DNA of 64,000 nt from contig OW203725.1 of NCBI GenBank assembly GCA_934045075.1, forward strand, positions 24,901,714-24,965,713. The letters are read 5' to 3'. The notes beneath the pieces are model-generated. The model ran no database searches. It was not told the DNA's origin and was given only the letters and a program-made list of their open reading frames with translations. This document shows, in pieces, positions 39,801 to 51,800 of the stretch. A program made the position numbers and the translations under genes. Every line of letters begins with the position of its first letter. Positions within the stretch are counted from its first letter, which is position 1. Origin of the DNA: Yponomeuta sedellus (lineage: Eukaryota; Arthropoda; Insecta; Lepidoptera; Yponomeutidae).

Positions 39801-42800
39801 TGTTTAGTGCTACACATAAATTACCATATCATCTAACCGTAAAAAAATGTTAGAACATTAACACTTTCTTTTTTATTACCAATTTCATTGGTGCCACGCA
39901 ATTTTTAGTTCCGGGAAATTCACCCATAAACATCACACCTCAGGGCTTAGTCGCTCTCTCAGAGAGTGAGTATTAATTACCACGCATGCCCACTGCTGAT
40001 TCACATGACCGCGCTCCGCTGAGGTATTTAAGCTATCATTATACCTTTTTGTGTATCTCTGTTTATTTTAGTTTTTACTTGCGTACATAATAAAAAGGAG
40101 GCCTATGCCCAGCAGTGGGTTGATGTGGGCTGATTATAGATATATAGATAATAAATTAGTTGTATTGACTATATATATATGTACGCGTACAACGAGTGTT
40201 TAACACTGATCTGCAAATCCTTTCACCGTGATGGCAAACTCAAGTCTAGCCTTGAAGCCGGCGTTTTAATACGCTAAAAAAGAAAGAAGGTCCAGAGTTG
40301 TTAACACAAAACCATTTATAATTATAATTATCATGGGCCAGATAACGTCATGGTCGATCAGCTCCCACGCCTTAGAATTTAATTCCGCGATGCCACATTA
40401 CTGTATCTTAGACGTTGGGTCTACAATTTATTGCAATGGGTTTCTTCATCAGTGAACAGTACGAGTCGATGATCACAGATGTGAAGAACGTTTTCATGAA
40501 GAGTGAAGTGGAGCCGCAGCTGCAGGAGCGCTTCATCACATACCTGCAGCTCTGCTGGTACACTGACAAGGTGAGAATTATCATCGCGTAAACAATCTGG
40601 CAGGCACGCGTTGCCCTTGTTTTCATTTCTGTTATTACGTAATGAGATGATTTATACCGCGTCCAGTGGCATTTTCACTCACACTAGATGGGTAAAGGGA
40701 CCACTCGGACGCTGTAGTGCCTGCGAAATAGTTTTTTATAGATGTTTAATAACAGAAATTAATAATGGACCAAAAAAAAATACGTAAAAATTTGACCTTG
40801 AATGCCTTTTCGTAGAGTTGATTGGTTAATTTTTTTCGTGAATAGTATGATAAGTTGAATTATTATTATTTTAATTATTTATTGCTCTAATTACATGAGT
40901 AAATGTACAAGGGCGTGCTTAGTGCAAAATAATTCTCTTCCAGCAAACCTTTGGTGTTGAAGAGACTCGCAAAGGGTCATCCTTGAATCATCCCTTATTC
41001 TGTTTAAAAACTAATAAATTCGGACAAATCGCATCATTACACGGTTTTTCAGGCGTATTCAATGACACATCAAAAGAAGACTATATTCTTCGACCTACCT
41101 CAGCATGTCTACCAGAACATCATGTCGAGGGAAAGAAGCAAGTACATCCTGAGCATACCGTTTATGAAGGTAAAGAAACTTTGTCGGTGACATTTTTACG
41201 GCTTTGAAGCCAGTTTGCAGCAGTCTTTGTCTTCTAAGTTACGTAAAATTTATTTGTAGTAGGTATTACGTTATGTACTCTTGTATGTCCCCACTGCTGG
41301 GGCACGGGTATCTTCCTGCATCTCAGGAAGGTTAGGCCATACTCCACCACGGGGCCAAGTCCGGGTTGGTGAAGGATTGTAAGACAGTGGTGGGCCTTAC
41401 TGTCAGAAGTTATCAAGGCCTCTGATATGGCTTGACGACTGCCGTTACATGACAGCCGGCACCAACGGCTTAACGTACCTTGCGAATCACGGAAGCGCTC
41501 GGAAACATAGTCACGGGACGGTCACCCAACCTGCACCTGACCGCGCCTGTTGTTGCTTAACTCAAGTGATGATTCCAATCACTCGGTTCGCCTAGGCCAC
41601 GAGCGCTTCGTAGTAGTAGGACGTTTTCCCTCACGATTAGGGAGTATTATTCCCTAATCGTGAGGGAAAACGTCTGAGGATATCAGAGTATCGGAGGTTT
41701 TAATATATTGCACCACTCAAAATGTCCAACCCATGATGATGATTAAGCCAACCTGCCACTCTGTTTTCCGCTTAATCAATATCTTTCTTAATCTGTCGAC
41801 TTTCTCAGTTTTATCAAGAGAATGTAAGTAACGATGTTTGTATCTCTTAGTGGTCTACAACTTTTTTAACAGTTCTTCAACCAGGAAGACCTGAAGAACA
41901 TATCGTCCAACTGTACGATGTTCTACACGTCTCCAAATGAGATCCTGCTTTGCTCAGGAGACATCAGCAGCGAGATGTACGTCCTCAAGCAAGGGATCTG
42001 CGAGGTACGCATTGTGGATTAAGCTTCTTGTCTGCTAAAAATAGAATAGTAAAAGTAAATAGTGAAATAGTATTTATGTATTTATACAATAATGTTAGAT
42101 AATAATACAATATAATTAGAATTAAAATGTCATAGGCTTAATTTATAAAGGCCTCCTATAATTGATAAGGTTGCATGTCCTACAGGGTCCACAAAGATCT
42201 GTATTTTTAATTATGTCATCTCTATATACTTGTGAAATGCAATAAATTATTGAGTATTGAATCTTAAACTTCTATTTGTTTTCTAATATTTTATATACGA
42301 CCAACTCACGTCTACTCAGAAGTCAAATTTGGCAGGATTACTGTTAAACTTAGTTTTGTATTTCGCTCATCAGATGCTGAACCCTGACACCCATGAATGT
42401 GACATGTATTTGAAAGCTAAGGACCATTTTGGTGTGCTCGATAGCTTGCTACGTGAGTATTTTACATCATTTCATTTTACACATCAGATTTTATTACAAC
42501 AAAATGATCAATATTTAGCTGCCGCCGGAATTTTTTTTTTAGTTCGATACTGGCCTAGTCGAACCGAGTGACTGCAATCAATCACTTGAGTTAAGCAACA
42601 TTAGGCGCGGTCTTGTGCAGGATGCGTAACCGTCCCGTAATTACCGCTAGTAGCATTTTTCCGAGCGCTTCCGTGCTTGGCAAGACACGGCTGTCATGTA
42701 ATGGCAGTCGTTAAGCCATGTCAGAGGCCTCATGGGCGGCTTGATAACTTCTGACAGTAAGGCCCGCCACCTGTCTTACAATCTTTCACCAACCCGGACT

Positions 42801-45800
42801 TGGCCCCCGTGGTGGACTATAGCCTAACCTTCCTGCGATGCAGGAAGAGACCAGGAGCTCTATTTTTGAATCACTCGTCTCGCGTCGAGCGCTCGATTTC
42901 TACTGATTTTCGTTCGACATACGAAATTGCGTATTTTTGAATCACTCGACTGCAACGAATGGTCCTTACCACTCGTCTCGTATGTCGATCGATAGATTAA
43001 TTGTCAAAATTTGTGTAAATTTCAAATCGAGGAGTTTGTGCTTTTGTGCCGAATTGATTTTTTGTTTCGACATTTTCGGACAAAAATGAACAAAAAGTGT
43101 TATTATTTACGATCTAGGACAGTGTTTTGTTTGTTTTGCAACTAAAGGCAAAGATTTTTGATTTAAACAGCCAATAAAACGAAATATTTTACGTTCCGTT
43201 TTCGTTACGGTAGTTTCCGGTTTTTGTAATTTCTGCGTGGAACGGATAAAATACGATACTACAAATTGCACTGGCAACACTTCAGGCGAACGATTCAAAA
43301 ATACGGAAAAACGAGCTCATGCGACTTAGAAGACGAGTGTGACTTATGTCGCATTCGACGATACAATTTCATACGAATGATTCAAAAATAGATCTCCAGG
43401 AGCTCTATTTTTGAGTCACTCGTCTCGCGTCGAGCGCTCGATTTCTACTGATGTTCGTTCGACATACGAAATTCCGTATTTTTGAATCACTCGACTGCAA
43501 CGAATGGTCCCTACCACTTGTCTCGTATGTCGATCGATAGATTAGTTGTCAAAATTTGTGTTAATTTCAAATCGAGGAGGTTGTGCTTTTGTGCCGAATT
43601 GATTTTTTGTTTTGACATTTTCAAACAAAAACAAACCAAAGTGTTATTATTTACGATCTATGACAGTGTTGTGTTTGTTTTGCAACTAAAGGCAAAGATT
43701 TTTCATCTAAACAGCCAATAAAACGAAATATTTCACGTTTCGTTTCCGCAACGGTAGTTTCCGGTTTTTGTAATTTCTGCGTGGAACCGATCAAATACAA
43801 TACTTTAAATTGTACTGGCAACACTTCAGGCGAACGATTCAAAAATACGGAAAAACGAGATCATGCGACTTAGAAGTCGAGTGTGACTTATGTCGCATTC
43901 GACGATACAATTTCATACGAGTGATTCAAAAATAGAGCTCCAGGAGCTCTATTTTTGAACCACTCGTCTCGCGTCGAGCGCTCGATTTCTACTGATTTTC
44001 GTTCGACATACGAAATTCCGTATTTTTTAATCACTCGACTGCAACGAATGGTCCTTACCACTCGTCTCGTGTGTCGATCGATAGATTAATTGTCAAAATT
44101 TGTGTCAATTTCAAATCGAGGTATTTGTGCTTTTGTGCCGAATTGATTTTTTGTTTCGACATTTTCGAACAAAAACAAACCAAAGTATTATTTACTATCT
44201 ATGACAGTGTTTTGTTTGTTTTGCAACTAAAGGCAAAGATTTTTCATCTAAACAGCCAATAAAAGGAAATATTTCACGTTCCATTTCCTTTACGGTAGTT
44301 TCCGGTTTATGTAATTTCTGCGTGGAACCGATCAAATACAATACCTACTTCAAATTGTACTGGCAACACTTCAGGCGAACGATTCAAAAATACGGAAAAA
44401 CGAGATCATGCGACTTAGAAGACGAGTGTGACTTATGTCGCATTCGACGATACAATTTCATACGAGTGATTCAAAAATAGATCTCCTGTGCCCCAGCAGT
44501 GTGGACATACATTGGTTGATATCGAAACAATAAAGCCGCCAAATGCGCACTGTATCTTTATTACACATTTTTTATGTGCTCTGATTTACAAAAAAAGAAT
44601 ATCCTATCTTATCTCATCCCCTGTTTTTATCTTATCTTACTTCCACCGGCTCTGTAACATAGTTAAATGAATGTAGGCATCCCGGCGTTCTACACGGTGC
44701 GCGCAATCACGCACGTGCAGGTGATCTCCGTGCCGCGCAAGTACCTGCTGGAGCCCATCGCGGCCACGCCGCAGCTGCGGCAGACCATCGAGTTTGTCAA
44801 GCATCAGCCGGTTAGCGAACCTCCTACCTTTGTTACTTACCTGACAGATAATTGCGTTGCTAATAAAGAATTTCATATTAGAACACTTCATTGCACAACC
44901 AGAAAAAGAATACAACCATGATTTCTTAAATCTAAGTAATGTTATAACAAATAACATTTACATACAAGCACATAAATTGCTTCTGGCCACACACTAGGCT
45001 ACCCTGTGTCGTGGGAACCAGAAACAACGACATCACAAACATGTAAATATCCAAGACCTGGGGTTTTTTTTTTGTTCCCAGCCGGGATTCGAACCCGGAA
45101 CCTCTTGCATAGTAGGCAGACGCGCTACCGCTACGCCACAGAGGTCGTCAATGTTATACAATTGGCGGTGTTATCGCTAAGAGCGATCTCTTCCAGGCAA
45201 CCGGTTCAGTTGGAAAGAGCGCTGGCAGGGATAGCCAGAGGTCGCGGGTTCGAATCCCGGCATGGGTGGAATTTTTAGCCTCTAATTAGGCTTTTATTAC
45301 CCTTTACTTGTTTGCGAAAAATTGATTAACACGACTCCCGCACTCCAGGAGTACCGCAACATGCTGGTTCGGCGAGAGCGCTTCATCTCGTTCGAGCCGC
45401 TGCCGCCGACACCCAACCGCGAGTACTTCCCCCTGCCGCGGAGACACGAGTCCGACCACGAGTACATGCAGCCCTTTACACAACTCGGGGCGCTTTCCAT
45501 TCTCAGGTAATCCCATCCCATTCTATTCCACTATTCGACTTGTATGTCCCCACTGTCTGCAGTGGGGACATACAAGTCACGTCTCTCTTTCTGCATGGCA
45601 GGAAGGTTAGGCCATACTCCACCACGGGGGCCAAGTCCGGGTTGATGGGGGATTGTAAGACAGTGGCGGGTCTTACTCTCAGAAGTTATCAAGCCGCCCA
45701 TAAAGCCTCTGACATGGCTTAACGACTGCCATTACATGACAGCTGGCGCCAACGGCTTAACGTGCCTTGCGAAGCACGGAAGCGCACGGGAAAATGCCAC

Positions 45801-48800
45801 CCATCCTGCTCCTAACCGTGCCTGTTGTTACTTAACTCGAGTGGTTAAATCCAATCACTCGGTTCGACTAGGCCCCGAGCACTTTCACTATATTACACTA
45901 TACTTTACCCCCGACATGCAGTCGTTTAAGCAGCTTCGTTCCATGACCATCATCAGGTAACACTACCTTACTATACCCTGTAAACACAAGTGTGACGACG
46001 GTTACAGTCAGCACAAGGTCCTATGTATAATGAAGTTGTGACGGTGCAAACCTCTTCACACCATTTTTATTTCTTTTTCCATCTATCATTTTCAAATATT
46101 TAAATTATGTACGTCACACATTCTTCGATTTCACTCATTTTTCACACTACTACTTTACCCTTTGACCAGATCTGACTTTTTACCTGCTTATCCGTTTTTT
46201 TATCCAGTTTTTCTGTTTTAATATTACTAAGTACATACAATTCTACAAATAAAATAACAGCTGAAGTCGTTCCAGAGTTTATTTATTAATTATTAAAGTT
46301 ATAAATCGTTCCAAAGTAATCTTAAAAACCTATTTAGAGGTTAAAAATTCCACCATTGCCGGGATGCGAACCCGCGACCTCTGGCTATCCGTGCCAGCGC
46401 TCTTTCCAACTGAGCTAATGGGCGACTCACCGGCATCAGTGAAATTTCGAACCTCTTTACACTATTATCTGTATTACGTACAGGCAGCGACATCTGGCTT
46501 AAGTAAATAAAAAAATCATTTATAGCCCCGACTACCTACTTTGCAGTTAGGTTTTAACATCGGAATGATATCACTGTACCCACATGATTATACTATTTAT
46601 GCATTGGTGGAATTTTTAGCCGCTAAATAGGTTTTTAAAATTGTCCTTAGCACGGGTTAGTGCATTAAAAATAAAAATAGTATAATCTTATCTTAGTTTA
46701 CTCTACCTATTCGCTGTTGCTGTTTTATATATCTATCGAACCTGTTGTGTCATCAGAGTTCCCCACCTGAGTTCCACGCGTCCATAACTTTCAGATACAT
46801 CAGCCCACGCTTCACGATCCGGCCGGACGGACAGTACCTCATCCGCTACGAGGTGATCCACGCGTGCTTCGTGTTTACATCGGCGATGATCGTGCCTGGC
46901 TACTGTTACCTCGTGCTGGATTGGCCGCAGCTCTACTACGTGGTGTGGATGCTGGACGTCGCGGCATACTTTGACATGTAAGTCTCATGTGAGAAAAATA
47001 CTAGTATCGTATATAAATGAAGCGCTCGTGGATGGCTGACCATCCCGTGACTACCGCTAGTCGCAATTTTTCCGAGCGCTTCCGTGCTTCGCAAGGCACG
47101 GTAAGCCGTTGGTGCCGGCTGTCATGTAATGGCAGTCGTTAAGCCAGGTCAGAGGCCATATGGGCGGCCTCATGACTGACAGTAAAGCCCGCCACTGTCT
47201 TACAATACTCCACCAACCCGGGATTGGCCTCCGTGGTAGAGTAGATGGCCTAACCTTCCTGCGATGCAGGAAGAGACGTGCCCCAGCAGTGGGGACAAAC
47301 AAAGGGTTGATATCACATACATGAAAAGTTACAAAACTTCGTCCAACGGCCTGCTTGTTGTAGTGTCAAGCATAAATCCACGCCTAAACCTTAATAAATT
47401 GAAAAAAGCTTAGCTATCGCAGTGGTCATGACAGGATTACCCCCGTTTCTTTTACACTAATAATCTTTTACTATTGTTAACAGCTGTCAGATGGCCAAAG
47501 CAGCTAGCTACATCGTGATGCAGCGTTTAATATCGCTGTGTTCCACTTTTGAAAGTTTTCGAAACAGTTGTGCAACCAATACTTTTCCAGAAGGTCAAAC
47601 CCAGCCTCTATTCCTCAGCCTCCAGCGCATGGTAGTGGGCTACTTCAACAGCAAGGGCGTCATCATCTATCACCCAGCCAGCACCGCCGCCCACTACATG
47701 AAGGGGGCCTTTCTCGTCGACCTATTAGCCTGTTTGCCATTAGAAAACATGGTGCAGCCCAAGAGACAACGGTTTCGTGAGTCTTATGAAGATACCTTTT
47801 AAGCAAGACAGGCTCGCACTTGGCCTCCGTCTCACCTTTCTGCTTGATTGGTGTGATGTCGACCTGACGAAATAGGAGCAAAACGGGCTACTTTCCGTTT
47901 TGAGCAGTGTCTTTCAAATAGTTGATTCATTGACGGCCTCGGTGGCGCAGCGGTTTGGCACGCTGACTGTAAAACCGAAGGTCTCGGGTTCGATCCCCGG
48001 CCGGGTCAAACTAGGAAACGAACTTTTCTAGTTTGTCTCGGGTCTTGGAATGTTATCTATTATTTATTGTATTAAATCTATCGTCGAGTTAGCACCTGTA
48101 ACACATTTAGTTGTACTTAGTATAGGGCTAACGAGATCTGTGTAATATTTCCATGAATATTTATCTATTTTATTTATTGATATCGTTCTATTCTATCTTC
48201 TTTGTCGGTGAGGTAGCCCTTGAAACTCTGCACGTATCAGTCTACTTACGAGAGACTATTTCATTAGGCAAAGGCAATTTTGAGAAAGAGGCACCGAGAA
48301 GAATCAGGCGTGTTATAAAACTCAGAGCCTTAAGAATAAGAGTCTATAACCAGTGCGTATTGCTGGTTATGACCTACGGTGCAGAAACATGCACCTGCCT
48401 GCTTGCTTTACACAAATTTTAAACTGCATTTCTGGTACGCTTACATTTTCAGTATCTTTTTGTGGTCTGTTCACAAAACTCCTATACAAAACCAAACCCT
48501 AATTTCAAATTTTACTATCCCTTGCTGCAACTTGCAACTTCATTCACAAGGAAGTTGCATATGAGAAAGTGTAATATACTAATCCATACATTACCGTCGC
48601 ATGCAAATATCAAATATCGCATGTCAAGACAGCGTGAAGTCGGAAGTTCCCCTTAGCAACCGTGTTCTCCTTATTCCAGGCCTTATGTACCAAGTGTCGC
48701 AGATTAAGCAGTGCTGGATGCTGAACCGCTTAGTGCAGCTCTACCGGCTGCCTAGCGCCATGATGGTACTCGAGAAGTTTGTAGAGCGGAAGGACATTTT

Positions 48801-51800
48801 GCTCGTGTAAGATTGTAGTGTAGTACGGATAGTAGTGTATTAGGACGCCCTCCGACCAGGTGGCAAAACGATCTGCAAAAAACTTCCGGCAGATGCTGGA
48901 TGCGGCAAGCTGAAGACAGGGTGCTATGGCGCTCATTAGGGGACGGCTATGTCCAGCAGTGGACTGCATAATATAGCCTGAAGAAGAAGAAGATTGTAGT
49001 GACCTGATCTGATGAAGATGACTTGAGCCTATGATCCAGCACGAGAAATAACCTTGTGCTTGATCCTAGGCTCACGTCATGATTGTGGTATGTCGGTTGG
49101 ACGCCGTGACTCTTTATGTGTTTGCCACGGTCAAAAATGCTTCCAAGAAGCCCTCCGTTCTACTTTGAAATCAAATCAAAGCATTTATTACACAGAAACT
49201 GTGACTTATTGAACGTTACAAGTAAAACTAGGCGTGATAAAAAAAACTCCAAATATTGTCTTAGTCAACTAGACCGGTTATTCTTGAGTCGGTTACGCTG
49301 AATCAGATAATATACTCGGCCCTGGTCAGTGGGTGACGCTAAGTGTAATACTATACTCCAGTCGTCACCTAAACGCTTCAATCTCACATGGAAGATTTTA
49401 CTTCCAGAGTTCAAGTGAATTTGTATTGCTCTCGAAATAAACAGTTATTTTTGGCTTTTTATCTAAATTTGGAAAATCGTGTATTCAACGCCTGATTCTT
49501 CCTCAATTCTTGCGTACGAGAGAAACCTAAATGTTTCAGCCTGAAGTCGCTCCCAATATTTCTAACAATGCTGAACGTACTGACGTGCCTTATGGTATTC
49601 CACTCGTCGCTCATCTACTACGACAAAAATGATGTCAGCGTCACCATCAAGGATGCCAAGGGCGCGACCTGGTTCAAAATGGTGCAGGATGCCTGTGAGT
49701 TGGTCCCCACAGCATAACATCCACTCAATACACTGACTGGACCCCCACACCAGCCTATACTGAAGTAGGATTACCAGACAAGATTAGAAAAAGACAGGCA
49801 AACAACCTGGCCATTTGTACACCAACATCAAGGTGGCCTCGAGGGAATCAAACGGGTTACCACTTGACCGATGAGGCAGTCGTTACATAGCAGTGCAGAT
49901 TTCAGGAAAAGGGATTTTGGGCTTAATCATCATTCACCAATCAGCGTGGGTCCACCGCTGATTGGTGATTACAAGCGCTGAGATAAGTGAAAACCTTAGA
50001 CACTTACGCATTTCCTCTATAAGTAGCGAGTGATCCCAATCACAAACGTACAAATCATAGGTTAGGTTAGAAATCTGTTGTTATGGAAATCTATGTTGGG
50101 TTAATATGCAGGTAATGTTGATCAGCGTTGGATTAAAATAAAGTCTACCTTGATCTCGAGACCTTGCTAGTAGGTAATTAATAGAAGAAAGTTTCAACGT
50201 AATGTTACGTAGAACTATGTTTTTATTAAGTCGCGTCTCCTGCTCGCGTTTTTCATGAAACATGACACAACACATTCGGTGTTGAATGTTTTTTTTTTTA
50301 AATATTGATTCCCCCTGGGAACGAAAATGTTTTGCACAAAGAGAACCGATTGTTTTGTGTGATGTTGTATGAAAACCCGGCTTTTGACATTCCTCTAGTT
50401 TCGACTCTTGAAACTTTGTTCTTCTGCCCCCAGTCAGGTTCAATGCGACGTCTTCGCCGACCCACATGCACCTCGTCTGCTACTTCTGGGTGATGTACGC
50501 GTCGACCACTACCGGCTATAACACCATAAAGCCCTACGACCCCGACCAGATGTTCTTGATTATCACTGGCATGATGCTTGGTACAGTCCACAGCACTGCT
50601 TTTATATATGAATAGTATAGATTATTTTATTTAAAAACCTATTTAGAGGCCAAAAACTCCACCCATGTCGGGATTCTAACCTGCGACCTCTGGCTATCTG
50701 TGCCAGCGCTCTTTCCAACTGAGCTATGGGTGACCCACCGGCATCAGTGAAATTTCTAACCTCTTTACACTATTCTCCGTATTACGTAATAGAAAACGTT
50801 TATTTGGTACCAACAGAATCAAAACAAAAACAATAATGCGTGTAGTTAACTTAACTTTGCCGCTCAGCATATTATGCCATGATCGTTGGAGACCATCCCT
50901 CCTATTACGTAGGATTCCACTCTATCGAGTGAATTTAGACGACTTCTAAGTGTCAAAAAATGTATGCATTTAATTTTGACAGCAGGAGTAGCTTAAAAAA
51001 CTAAAAATCAACGTCACTCAACTCAGTGGATACTTACGTAATAATGCCCCATGACGCTGATTTTCAGCAGTCGCCAAAATATATAATAATACTCATACAT
51101 ATGCGTTATACTTCTTAGGGAACGTACCCACGCTGTATGTACGTCAGGAAAAATATCAGTAACTTTAAAACTGTAGGTAGTTGGCTAATACAATGTCAAT
51201 ACTAGAAATAAACATAAACTTTTGTTGCCAAGATTTAGGCTGGCAAAGGTTAATACATCCTTCATGGTGTATTGTATACGTTTCTATAATAAACTCCCTG
51301 AAGATATAATAATATAGATTATTTTAATGACAAGTACAATGTATGAGTTTTATGTTTTACTAGCTCACCCAACGAACTTCGTACCGCCTAACAGTCTATT
51401 CTTTTTTTTTCCTTTCTGTAAGAACCATCCTCATACTTCAAGGAATATCCTAAAAAAAGAATAAGCGAAATCGGTTCAGCTGCTCTCGAGATTTGCGCTT
51501 ACCAACACATTTAGCGATCCATTTTTATATTATAGATAATAACTATGCAAACTCTATTAATTAACGTCTTTGAAAATAGTTTTTTTGTTAATTTTTCTCC
51601 AAAATGATCTAGATTTTGAAACGGACACCTAGTTTGACTCGTAACTTTCATTAAGCCACCCTTTCGGGGCGACTTTGAGTAAAACCTTTTCATTTCATTT
51701 CATTTCATTTGCTACGTGGTCCAGTTTCTACAATTTTTACCTCCCTCCTCGCCTCCGTGACCATATGCTAAGATCACCCCCCACCTCTTATTGTTCTGGC

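Larger units (their letters stand above)
42546..44523 (-). repeat. Interspersed repeat family A, copy 10, split by insertion
   Basis: Minus-strand copy 42546-42852 continues at 44487-44523 (TGTGCCCCAGCAGTGTGGAC). The gap is filled by three tandem TIR elements. Confidence 0.75.

Noticed and set aside
45924..45958. A regular channel exon between 23 and 25
   Set aside because: Inserting it after exon 23 shifts the frame to a stop; exon 23 joins exon 25 directly in phase.
47591..47618. Upstream acceptor for exon 26 at TTTCCAG
   Set aside because: It gives the wrong phase after exon 25; the acceptor at 47618 restores the CNG-like reading.
47935..48005. Apparent tRNA gene with a clean B-box
   Set aside because: The anticodon arm does not fold convincingly and a common retroposon body follows.
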